A stretch of DNA of 64,000 nucleotides from Cetobacterium somerae. GTDB lineage: Bacteria; Fusobacteriota; Fusobacteriia; Fusobacteriales; Fusobacteriaceae. The stretch spans positions 496,001 through 560,000 of the forward strand of contig NZ_CP092519.1 of assembly GCF_022430525.1 (NCBI RefSeq), read 5' to 3'. The translations under genes were made by a program, and so were the position numbers. Each line of letters opens with the position of its first letter. Within the stretch, counting starts at the first letter, position 1. The notes beneath the pieces are model-generated. The model saw only the letters and a program-made list of their open reading frames with translations. It was not told the DNA's origin and searched no databases. Shown here one piece after another: positions 25,110 through 32,926 of the stretch.

Positions 25110-26543
25110 ATGATAGGAGTAGAAACGTTTATTACATTTGGAGCATATTTATTATTTTTAATAGGAGTAGGAGTTTATTTTTATGGAAAAACCTCCAGTT
25201 CTGAGGACTATTTAATAGGTGGAAGAGGAGTAGGGAGTTGGGTAACTGCGCTATCAGCACAAGCTAGTGATATGAGTGGATGGTTATTAATGGGATTACC
25301 AGGAGCAGTATATCTTTCAGGATTTGGACAAATTTGGGTTGTAATAGGTTTAACAGCGGGAACATATTTAAATTGGAAATTTATAGCACCAAAACTTAGA
25401 GTTGAAACTGAAATAGAAGACACCTTAACTTTACCAACATTTTTAGAAAAGAAATTAAAAGATGATAAAGGAACAATAAGAAAGGTTCTAGCTTTAGGAA
25501 CACTATTTTTCTTTACAATTTATTCATCATCTGGTTTGGTTGCAGCAGGAAAATTATTTGAATCAATACTTGGAATAGATTATAAAGTTGCCGTAGTAAT
25601 AGGTGCAGTAACAATAGTTGTGTATACGTTTATGGGAGGGTATTTAGCTTCTTGTTGGACAGATTTTTTTCAAGGTGGGTTGATGTTTTTAGCTATAATA
25701 GCTGTTCCATTAGCAGCATATTATAAAATTGGAGATATTGAGACAGTTAGACAAGGAATTGAATTAAAAGGTATTTCATTAGATATATTTAAACAAAATG
25801 GAGAAAGTATAGGAATATTAGGAATATTATCTTCTTTAGCTTGGGGTCTAGGATATTTTGGACAACCTCATATTTTAGTTAGATTTATGAGTATAAGTGA
25901 TGTAAAAGAATTAAAAAAATCTAGAAGAATAGCTATGATATGGGTAATTATCTCTTTAATTGGAGCAATAGCAATTGGACTTTTAGGAATACCACTTTTT
26001 AAAAATGTTGCAGAGTTAGGAGGAGATGCAGAAAAAATATTTATCTATATGATAAAAGAGTTGTTTAATCCTTGGGTAGCAGGAATTTTATTAGCTGCAA
26101 TATTATCAGCAATAATGTCAACGATAGATTCGCAATTATTAGTTTCATCAACTACTTTAACAGAAGATTTTTATAAATATATGAAAAAAGATGTTTCTGA
26201 TAAAGAGATTATGTGGGTTGGAAGATTGTGTGTTGTTGTAATAGCTTTACTAGCCTTAGTATTTGCATTAAATCAAAATGCTAAAGTACTATCATTGGTA
26301 GCTTATGCCTGGGGAGGTTTTGGGACAATATTTGGACCAGCAATAATATCAGTACTTTATTTTAAAAATGTAAATAGTAAAAGTGTTTTATCAGGAATTT
26401 TAGTTGGAATGTTTGTATTTTTAATGTGGAAAGTTTTAGGATTAGATAGTTATATGTATGAGTTATTACCAGGATTTTTCAGTAATTTAATAACAGTTTA
26501 CATAGTGGAGAAAGTAGTTTTTAAAAATGTAGTTGAAGCTTAA
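25110..26543 (+). CDS. putP: Sodium/proline symporter
   Basis: Secondary transporter of the SSS family that imports proline with Na+. The 478-residue protein has about 12-13 hydrophobic membrane segments. SAQASDMSGWLLMGLPGA and LNWKFIAPKLRVETE closely match PutP rather than pantothenate or sugar members. Start chosen at 25110 because GGGAGGAG lies 7 bases upstream; in-frame ATG at 25062 would be inside the terminator hairpin. Its leader carries a proline-rich short ORF and an attenuator, which independently supports proline as substrate. No putA was seen nearby. Confidence 0.92.
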   Translation: MIGVETFITFGAYLLFLIGVGVYFYGKTSSSEDYLIGGRGVGSWVTALSAQASDMSGWLLMGLPGAVYLSGFGQIWVVIGLTAGTYLNWKFIAPKLRVETEIEDTLTLPTFLEKKLKDDKGTIRKVLALGTLFFFTIYSSSGLVAAGKLFESILGIDYKVAVVIGAVTIVVYTFMGGYLASCWTDFFQGGLMFLAIIAVPLAAYYKIGDIETVRQGIELKGISLDIFKQNGESIGILGILSSLAWGLGYFGQPHILVRFMSISDVKELKKSRRIAMIWVIISLIGAIAIGLLGIPLFKNVAELGGDAEKIFIYMIKELFNPWVAGILLAAILSAIMSTIDSQLLVSSTTLTEDFYKYMKKDVSDKEIMWVGRLCVVVIALLALVFALNQNAKVLSLVAYAWGGFGTIFGPAIISVLYFKNVNSKSVLSGILVGMFVFLMWKVLGLDSYMYELLPGFFSNLITVYIVEKVVFKNVVEA

Positions 26544-26574
26544 AAAAAGGTGCAAAGTTATTTTGCACCTTTTT
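26544..26574. terminator. Bidirectional terminator between putP and ogt
   Basis: AAAAAGGTGCAAA (26544-26556) pairs with TTTGCACCTTTTT (26562-26574). The ogt stop codon lies within the loop region. Confidence 0.9.
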
Positions 26575-27034
26575 CTAAATTAAGTAAATGGGATTTTATA
26601 GATAATCCATAGGCATATCCAGTAAGTTTACCATTAGAACCAATTACTCTATGGCAAGGAATAACTATAGGAATGGGATTTTTATTGTTTGCTAATCCAA
26701 CAGCTCTACATGCCTTGGGATTGCCAATAGCAATTGCAATATCCTTATAAGTTTTAACTTCTCCATAAGGAATATTAAGTAATGCTTTCCAAACAGATTT
26801 TTGAAACTCTGTTCCAATAGGATTTATTTTAAATGTAAATTTTTTTCTCTTGCCTTTTAGAAATTCATCAATCTCTTTAAAGGACTCTTCTAAAAGTTTT
26901 GTAAGTTTAAAAGTTCTGTTTGAAGTAGGTTTGTTAAGGTCAATTTTAACAATTTCATTATTTAATTCTTCAATTTTAAGTAAGCCAAATGGAGTGTCAA
27001 AAATATAAAAATAACCTGGGATAATATTTTTCAT
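26558..27034 (-). CDS. ogt: Methylated-DNA--[protein]-cysteine S-methyltransferase
   Basis: Suicidal repair of O6-methylguanine. The 158-residue protein has the acceptor Cys127 in IVIPCHRVIGSNGKLTGYA and the DNA-binding helix with IPYGEVKTYKDIA and NPKACRAVG. Length and the short N-terminal domain fit the Ogt type without an Ada domain. Monocistronic, converging with putP. Confidence 0.95.
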   Translation of the reverse strand: MKNIIPGYFYIFDTPFGLLKIEELNNEIVKIDLNKPTSNRTFKLTKLLEESFKEIDEFLKGKRKKFTFKINPIGTEFQKSVWKALLNIPYGEVKTYKDIAIAIGNPKACRAVGLANNKNPIPIVIPCHRVIGSNGKLTGYAYGLSIKSHLLNLEKGAK

Positions 27035-27154
27035 AAACTCTCCTTAAAAAATTTTATCTAAATTGTACTTAAAAAATATAAATAAATCAAGGTTAATTTA
27101 AAATATATTTTGTTCGCTTATTGTTTAAAACTTTTAAAAATGAAGTGATTATAG

Positions 27155-27160
27155 TATAAT
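27155..27160 (+). promoter_or_regulatory. -10 element of the cobalamin-riboswitch transcript
   Basis: Perfect TATAAT preceded by GATTATAG; the -35 (TTTTAA at 27132-27137) is poor. The implied start near 27167 coincides with the first paired element of the riboswitch. Confidence 0.5.
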
Positions 27161-27166
27161 AAGATG

Positions 27167-27337
27167 TTATGGTTTTTATAAATTAAAAGGGAATTAAGTG
27201 AAAAGCTTAAACGGTCACGCCACTGTAAAATGGACAAAAATAGATAAGCCACTGGGAAACTGGGAAGGACTATTGGAGGAGGAAGTTGAGTCAGGATACC
27301 TGCCATAAAAATAAACTGCGAGTGACAGAATGGGAGG
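27167..27337 (+). ncRNA. Cobalamin riboswitch
   Basis: The conserved core reads GGGAA (27189), the CCACTGT element (27220-27226), GCCACTGGGAAACTGGGAAGG (split across 27248-27268) and the B12 box AGTCAGGATACCTGCC (27289-27304), one base from consensus. A small CTG...CAG hairpin (27316-27328) follows and lies directly before the GGGAGG ribosome-binding site (27332-27337). It probably forms the kissing partner of the core. With no terminator, control is likely at translation initiation of the TonB receptor. Confidence 0.93.
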
Positions 27338-27347
27338 ATTAAATTAA

Positions 27348-29249
27348 ATGAAAAAAAGATTTTATATTGCAGGATTAATTCTTGTATCTAGTTTAGCAAC
27401 GGGACAAGACAAAGTTGTGAAGTTAGAAGAAAGTGTTATAACAAGTGAAAATACAGAGACAACAATAGCAGATATACCAAAAAATATAACTGTATTGACA
27501 GGAGAAGAGATAACACAAAGGGGAGCAAAAACAGTAGCAGAAGCTTTAAAATTAGTATCAAGTGTTATTGTAAAAGAGATGGGTGGAGCTGATGCAGCTT
27601 TTGATATAAGAGGTCAAGGGCCTACAGCAAAATCAAATGTTATAGTATTAGTTGATGGAGCACCAATTAACTCAATTGATTTATCAGGGTATCAGACAAG
27701 TAACATTCCAGTAGATAATATTGAAAGAATTGAAGTAATACCTTCTGGAGGCTCAGTTTTATACGGAGATGGAGCAGTTGGAGGGACAATAAATATAGTA
27801 ACAAAAGCACCTGAAAATAAAAAAAATTATGGAAGTTTAAATAGTGAGATAGGATCTTATGGATTAAAAAAACAACAAATTACATATGGAACTAAAATAG
27901 GAGAAAAGCTTTTAGTTGAAGTAGATTATTTAAAAAGAGAAAAAGATGGTTATAGAGATTATTCTAAAGATAATTTAGAAAGTTTTGGATTTAGAAGTAG
28001 ATATAAACTTAATGATGGAGAGTTAAAATTTAAATATAATTATTCTAAAAATGAATTTAAAGCTCCTGGATGGTTATTTGGAAGTGAAGTTAGTGATGAT
28101 AGAACGCAGTCGAATTCAAAAAGATGGAGGGTTGATGGGAAAACCGAGAAGAATAATTTTATGGGAGACTATTTGTATAATATAAACTCCGATTTAGAAT
28201 TTAAATTGTTAGGAAGATATGCTCATGAGAATTACTCTTCAAACGGAAGTAATTATAAAACAGAGATAAAATATTTAAAACCCCAATTAAGATACTCATA
28301 TTTAAATGAGAATTATATTGTATTTGGTGGAGATGTTTATGCTGGTGAAACAAAGAGTTACTCTTCGTATGGAGATTCTAAAGCAGAAAAAAATTCTTTA
28401 GGTGGATTTATAGTAAATAGTTATACAATTGACAATTTTAGATTTACTCAAGGATATAGAAGACAAAATATTGAATATAAAGGAAAAAATAAAAATTTTT
28501 CAGAGAAAAAGTTTAAAGAGGACGCTATAGAATTAACAGGAAGTTATTTATATTCAGATTCAGGGTCTACGTATATAAGTTATACAAAAGGATTTAGAGC
28601 ACCTAATACAGATGAAATAAATGTTTGGGATGGAGAGTTTAATACTCAAAAAACAGAAACTTATGAAATTGGAGCAAAGGATTTTGTAGGTAACACGTAT
28701 ATTTCAACATCAGTATTTTATATAGAAACAGAAAATGAAATTTTCTATGGAGTAAATAAAAACGATGAGGTTAATAAAAATAGAAATTTAGATGGAACAA
28801 GTAAGAGAAAAGGTATAGAGTTTTCTATGGAGCATTATTTTGATAAATTGACAATATCAGAATCAATAACTTATATGAAAACAGAGTTTAAAGAGAGAAA
28901 AGATATTCCAGGTGTTCCAAATATAAAGGGAGTTCTAAATTTTAATTATAAATTTAATGAAAAACTAAGCTTCAATAATTCTTGGGAGTATTATGGAAAA
29001 GCTTATGATAACGATGATGAAGCTAATGAAAGAGAAAAAACAGATAGTTATATATTGAGTGGATTAACTTTTATATATGATTTCAAAGATGGATTAGTTA
29101 TAAATGCAGGAATTAATAATCTATTTAATGAAAAATATTATGATTATGTAGGATATAAAAAACCAAGTGAGCAAGACCCTACATTTGGAAAGACATATTA
29201 CCCTGCACCAGAAAGAAATTATTATATTGGATTTAAATATAGTTTTTAA
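27348..29249 (+). CDS. btuB: TonB-dependent outer-membrane cobalamin receptor
   Basis: A 633-residue beta-barrel with a signal peptide (1-19, ending ATG-Q), a short N-terminal TonB-box region (KLEESVIT), a plug domain (about 40-150, with IERIEVIPSGGSVLYGDGAVGGTINI) and a 22-strand barrel ending in the aromatic IGFKYSF typical for outer-membrane insertion. The cobalamin riboswitch directly upstream and the BtuF-like gene downstream identify corrinoids as the substrate. A terminator at 29251-29289 separates it from btuF, so downstream genes depend on readthrough or a further promoter. Confidence 0.92.
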   Translation: MKKRFYIAGLILVSSLATGQDKVVKLEESVITSENTETTIADIPKNITVLTGEEITQRGAKTVAEALKLVSSVIVKEMGGADAAFDIRGQGPTAKSNVIVLVDGAPINSIDLSGYQTSNIPVDNIERIEVIPSGGSVLYGDGAVGGTINIVTKAPENKKNYGSLNSEIGSYGLKKQQITYGTKIGEKLLVEVDYLKREKDGYRDYSKDNLESFGFRSRYKLNDGELKFKYNYSKNEFKAPGWLFGSEVSDDRTQSNSKRWRVDGKTEKNNFMGDYLYNINSDLEFKLLGRYAHENYSSNGSNYKTEIKYLKPQLRYSYLNENYIVFGGDVYAGETKSYSSYGDSKAEKNSLGGFIVNSYTIDNFRFTQGYRRQNIEYKGKNKNFSEKKFKEDAIELTGSYLYSDSGSTYISYTKGFRAPNTDEINVWDGEFNTQKTETYEIGAKDFVGNTYISTSVFYIETENEIFYGVNKNDEVNKNRNLDGTSKRKGIEFSMEHYFDKLTISESITYMKTEFKERKDIPGVPNIKGVLNFNYKFNEKLSFNNSWEYYGKAYDNDDEANEREKTDSYILSGLTFIYDFKDGLVINAGINNLFNEKYYDYVGYKKPSEQDPTFGKTYYPAPERNYYIGFKYSF

Positions 29250-29250
29250 T

Positions 29251-29289
29251 AAAAAATGCTCTTTTCAAGATATGAGAAGAGCATTTTTT
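29251..29289 (+). terminator. Terminator after the TonB receptor gene
   Basis: AAAAAATGCTCTT (29251-29263) pairs with AAGAGCATTTTTT (29277-29289), stem extended by three inner pairs, followed by a T-run within the arm. Confidence 0.85.
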
Positions 29290-29336
29290 ACATATGTGTT
29301 ATAATTGAAATATATTTTTATAGAAGAGGTGGGCGA

Positions 29337-30197
29337 GTGTTAAAAAAGATATTTATGTTAAATATAGTTGTATTTTCAATAGGATATTCAAGAATATTAG
29401 TAGATGGAATTGGTCGTAAAGTTGAAATTCCTGAAAAAGTAGAAAGAATAATTTCAACAGTTCCATCAAATACAGAGATAATAGTAGATATGGGATTAGT
29501 TAATATTTTAGCTGGAGTAGATATATATTCTGAAAAAATATCTAAAGAATTAGAAGGCAAAGGAATTTTAAATACAGATAGATTAAATGAAGAAAAAATA
29601 ATGGAATTGATGCCGGATTTAGTTATAACATCCCAACATAATCTCTCTAAAGGAAAAGAGAGTTTAAATATTTTTGATGAGGTTGGAATTCCAGTTTATG
29701 TAATGAAAACCCCAAATTCATTAGAAGAAGTTAAAAATTCTATAGATGAAATTGGAAATCTTTTAAATGAGAAAAAAAAGAGTGATAATTTAAAAGATAG
29801 TTATGTTCAAGAGTTAGAAAAATTAAGATTACAAAATAAAAAGCAAAAGCGAGTATATTTTGAAATTTTAAATAATCCTATATATACAACAGGAGGAAAA
29901 ACATTTTTGAATGATGTTATAAAAAATGCCGGTGGAAAAAATATATTTGAAAATCAAGAGGGATGGATTTCACCAACTTTAGAATCTATTATTGAAGAAA
30001 ATCCTGAATTTATATTTGTAGGTGAGGATAGAAAAGAGGTTGTAGAGGACATAAAGACTAGACCAGAATGGCAAGAGATTGATGCTGTAAAAACTGGAAA
30101 AGTATATTTTATAGACGAAGGGATTAATAGACCATCAACAAGAGTTTTAAAATCTTTAAAACAGATGAAGGAAGTGCTTTCAAATGATAAGTTTTAG
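29337..30197 (+). CDS. btuF: BtuF-like periplasmic corrinoid-binding protein
   Basis: Substrate-binding protein of an ABC importer, class III (helical backbone) type. I choose GTG at 29337 (286 residues) because GAGGTGGG lies just upstream and the product then begins with a signal peptide (LKKIFMLNIVVFSIGYS); the longer frame from 29256 starts inside the terminator. Domain features: RIISTVPSNTEIIVDMG, a GVDIYSE strand and KNAGGKNIFENQEGW, all common in BtuF/FhuD proteins. No lipobox cysteine is present, so it is soluble. Permease and ATPase genes are not adjacent. Confidence 0.83.
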   Translation: MLKKIFMLNIVVFSIGYSRILVDGIGRKVEIPEKVERIISTVPSNTEIIVDMGLVNILAGVDIYSEKISKELEGKGILNTDRLNEEKIMELMPDLVITSQHNLSKGKESLNIFDEVGIPVYVMKTPNSLEEVKNSIDEIGNLLNEKKKSDNLKDSYVQELEKLRLQNKKQKRVYFEILNNPIYTTGGKTFLNDVIKNAGGKNIFENQEGWISPTLESIIEENPEFIFVGEDRKEVVEDIKTRPEWQEIDAVKTGKVYFIDEGINRPSTRVLKSLKQMKEVLSNDKF

Positions 30198-31134
30198 TTT
30201 TATTCCTAAAAATGGAGAGGAAGAAAAATTTTTAAAAGTATATAAAAAATTAAAAAACGAAGGTATAACAGGTATAGAAACAATAATCGGGGATCATTTA
30301 CCTTTGGAAAGTTATGGAAAGTATCCTGTAAAAGGAGTACATCTATTATATTATCCTACTTGGTTAGAATTTTGGAGAGAGGATATGGAAAAGGTAAAAG
30401 AAGATTTTTATGATGATGAAGGGATATTAAATTATTATCGTTCTTTTAATAAAGAGATTTTGTTAGAAACTTTTAAAAAACAATTTGAAGATGCTAAAAA
30501 AATTAAAGCAAAGTATTTAGTTTTTCATGTTTCACACGTAAGACCTAAAGATATATTTACATGTAACTTTGATTATACATCTATAGAGGTATTAGATGAA
30601 ACTTTGAAAATTGTGAATGAAGTTTTTAAAGGAGATGGACCTTTACTACTTTTTGAAAATTTACCATGGCCAGGATTAACTTTAAAAGACTACGAATTAA
30701 CAAAATATTTTTTTGAAAGAGTAAAGTATGAAAAAAAAGGGTTTTTATTAGATTTCTCTCATATAATATGCACAGAAAAAAATATAAAGAGTTTTAAAGA
30801 AGCAGATCGATATATTTTGAATAAAATAAAAGAATTAAAAGAACTAAATAAATTTATATATGGTGTTCATATAAATGGAATAGAATTTAAAAATTATTTT
30901 GAAAGAGATTTTTCTAACGAAATAAAAGAATGGTCAAGTGAAGATAGAAATGGAAAATTTAAAATTGAGTGGGAACACATGAAAAATCTTGATCCACATA
31001 AGATTTATAGAGGGAATTTAAAATCACTATTAAATGAATTACCCAATTTAAAATATATAAATTTAGAGTTAAATTTTCAGTCCTTAGATTATTTAGAAGA
31101 GGTCGTTAGAGAACAATTAAATTATATAAAATAA
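30184..31134 (+). CDS. TIM-barrel protein (AP endonuclease 2 / sugar isomerase-like) in the B12 uptake operon
   Basis: A 316-residue xylose-isomerase-like TIM barrel. Likely metal ligands are visible at strand ends: LLFENLPWPG (Glu), FLLDFSH (Asp, His), GVHING (His) and a final LELNF (Glu). Its start lies within btuF (14-base overlap), so it is translated with it and belongs to the corrinoid-uptake unit. The substrate is unknown; neither endonuclease IV nor a standard sugar epimerase matches closely. A corrinoid-related processing role is one possibility. Confidence 0.7.
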   Translation: MISFSFIPKNGEEEKFLKVYKKLKNEGITGIETIIGDHLPLESYGKYPVKGVHLLYYPTWLEFWREDMEKVKEDFYDDEGILNYYRSFNKEILLETFKKQFEDAKKIKAKYLVFHVSHVRPKDIFTCNFDYTSIEVLDETLKIVNEVFKGDGPLLLFENLPWPGLTLKDYELTKYFFERVKYEKKGFLLDFSHIICTEKNIKSFKEADRYILNKIKELKELNKFIYGVHINGIEFKNYFERDFSNEIKEWSSEDRNGKFKIEWEHMKNLDPHKIYRGNLKSLLNELPNLKYINLELNFQSLDYLEEVVREQLNYIK

Positions 31135-31155
31135 ATTCTTAAAAGATAAAAAATA

Positions 31156-31164
31156 TGATATACT
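31156..31164 (+). promoter_or_regulatory. Extended -10 element before the PSP1 gene
   Basis: TGATATACT (TG at 31156, TATACT at 31159-31164) gives an extended -10 pattern about 40 bases before the gene; the -35 (TTCTTA at 31136) is weak. Confidence 0.4.
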
Positions 31165-31202
31165 TTATATTATAGAATGTTAAGATTTTCGCGGGAGGAC
31201 AG

Positions 31203-32186
31203 ATGACACAAGGAAATTTAGATATAGATAAAAATATAGATGAAAAAGCAATAAAAGAGAATGAGAATATAAAAGAAGAGACTCAAGAAGAAGTAGTATC
31301 AGATCCTAATAAGTTATATAATATATTAGGAGTAATGTTTGAAACAACAAAAAAAAGATACAGCTTTGAAATTGTAGATGAAGTAGAGTATAAAAAAGGA
31401 GATAAAGTAATAGTAGATACTATTAGAGGTAAGGAAATAGGGGTTGTTTATGGTGGACCAATGCAACTTCCTGAAAGAGTGCTGGTATTACCACTTAAAC
31501 CTGTAATAAAAAAAGCTAGTGAAGAAGAGATTCAAAAGTATGAAGTTCTTCGTCAAGAAGCTAGAGAAGCGTTTAAAGTTTGTAAAGAAAGAATTACTCA
31601 TCATAAATTACCTATGAAATTAATAGAAACAGAATATACATTTGATAAAACAAAGTTAATATTTTATTTCACAGCAGAGGGAAGAATTGACTTTAGAGAT
31701 TTAGTAAAAGATCTTGCAAATATATTTAAACTAAGAATAGAGTTAAGACAGATTGGTGTTAGAGATGAAGCAAGAATACTTGGAAATATTGGTGTGTGTG
31801 GAAAAGAATTATGTTGTAGAACATTTATAAATAAATTTGATTCAGTATCAATAAAAATGGCTAGAGACCAAGGGTTAGTAATAAATCCTACTAAAATATC
31901 AGGTGTATGTGGAAGGTTACTTTGCTGTATAAATTATGAATATAAGCAATATGAAGAGGCTTTAAGAGTTTATCCTGCTGTAAATCAGCTTGTTAAAACT
32001 CAAAAAGGAGAGGGAAAAGTAACGAGTATAAGTCCGTTAAATGGATTTTTATATGTAGATGTTGAAGGAAAAGGAATTATGAAGGTTCTTATTGATGAGA
32101 TAAAATTTAATAAAAAAGAAGCAAAGAAATTACAGAATGTTTTATCAACAGAAGAGCTACAGCATAAGGTTTTAGAAAAGGAGTAA
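31203..32186 (+). CDS. ricT: PSP1-domain protein, YaaT/RicT family
   Basis: A 327-residue protein with a charged disordered N-terminus (1-35) and a PSP1 domain. The cysteine cluster GVCGKELCCRTF and a second GVCGRLLCCINYEY match RicT (YaaT), which in Bacillus forms the Fe-S-containing RicA-RicF-RicT complex that assists RNase Y. It lies upstream of a tRNA methyltransferase gene, as in many Firmicutes. GCGGGAGG precedes the ATG. RicA and RicF were not seen nearby, so the complex cannot be assumed. Confidence 0.85.
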   Translation: MTQGNLDIDKNIDEKAIKENENIKEETQEEVVSDPNKLYNILGVMFETTKKRYSFEIVDEVEYKKGDKVIVDTIRGKEIGVVYGGPMQLPERVLVLPLKPVIKKASEEEIQKYEVLRQEAREAFKVCKERITHHKLPMKLIETEYTFDKTKLIFYFTAEGRIDFRDLVKDLANIFKLRIELRQIGVRDEARILGNIGVCGKELCCRTFINKFDSVSIKMARDQGLVINPTKISGVCGRLLCCINYEYKQYEEALRVYPAVNQLVKTQKGEGKVTSISPLNGFLYVDVEGKGIMKVLIDEIKFNKKEAKKLQNVLSTEELQHKVLEKE

Positions 32187-32195
32187 TAAAAGAAA

Positions 32196-32870
32196 ATGAT
32201 TTTTGAAAATGAAGATATAGCTAATATTTGTGAAGGATACACTTTAATTCAAAAAAAAGAAGGATTTAGATTTGGAACTGATGCGGTTTTATTAGCTAAT
32301 TTTTTCAATGGAAAGAAAAATTCTAAAATATTAGAAATTGGAACAGGAAATGGTATAATTCCAGTATTGTTATGTGCTAAAGATAAAATATCTAAAATAA
32401 AAGCGGTAGAGATTCAAAAAGAAATTGCAGATTTAGCAATTAGAAATGTTAAAAGAAATGGATTAGAGGATAGAATAGAAGTTGTTAATATGGATATAAA
32501 AAATATCCAAGAAGGAAATACATATGATTATATAATTTCAAATCCACCATATATGGTTTTAGATGGAAAAGAAATTAATGATAAAGATATAAAAAGTATA
32601 GCAAGACATGAAATAAAGCTTAACTTGAAAGAGTTTATAGCAAATGCTAAAAGATTATTAAAACCAAGAGGTGAGCTTTTCATGGTACATAAAAGCTATA
32701 GATTTTTAGAAATTTCAGAAGAGCTTATAAAAAATGGATTTTCAGTTAAAAGAGTTAAATTTGTTCATTATTCAAAAGATAAAGATTCAAGTATTGTTTT
32801 AATTGAAGCTAGCAAAGGGAGAAAAAACATATTAAAAATTGAAACTCCAATTTTTTTAAACGATAATTAG
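32196..32870 (+). CDS. trmN6: tRNA1(Val) (adenine(37)-N6)-methyltransferase-like
   Basis: SAM-dependent N6-adenine methyltransferase of the YfiC/TrmN6 type, 224 residues. Motif I ILEIGTGNGIIPVLL and catalytic NPPY (within IISNPPYMVLDG) are present, and the N-terminal GFRFGTDAVLLANF is the conserved YfiC start. It follows the PSP1 gene by 9 bases. Substrate could be tRNA-Val or another tRNA/rRNA; NPPY indicates an exocyclic amine target. Confidence 0.85.
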   Translation: MIFENEDIANICEGYTLIQKKEGFRFGTDAVLLANFFNGKKNSKILEIGTGNGIIPVLLCAKDKISKIKAVEIQKEIADLAIRNVKRNGLEDRIEVVNMDIKNIQEGNTYDYIISNPPYMVLDGKEINDKDIKSIARHEIKLNLKEFIANAKRLLKPRGELFMVHKSYRFLEISEELIKNGFSVKRVKFVHYSKDKDSSIVLIEASKGRKNILKIETPIFLNDN

Positions 32871-32880
32871 AGATACTTTA

Positions 32881-32903
32881 AGGGAGAGGAGTTACCTCTC
32901 CCT
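32881..32903 (+). terminator. G+C-rich hairpin between trmN6 and uvrB
   Basis: AGGGAGAGG (32881-32889) pairs with CCTCTCCCT (32895-32903), then ATTTTA. The T-run is short, so termination is probably partial, allowing some readthrough into uvrB. Confidence 0.55.
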
Positions 32904-32926
32904 ATTTTAATGGAGGTGTCACAAAG

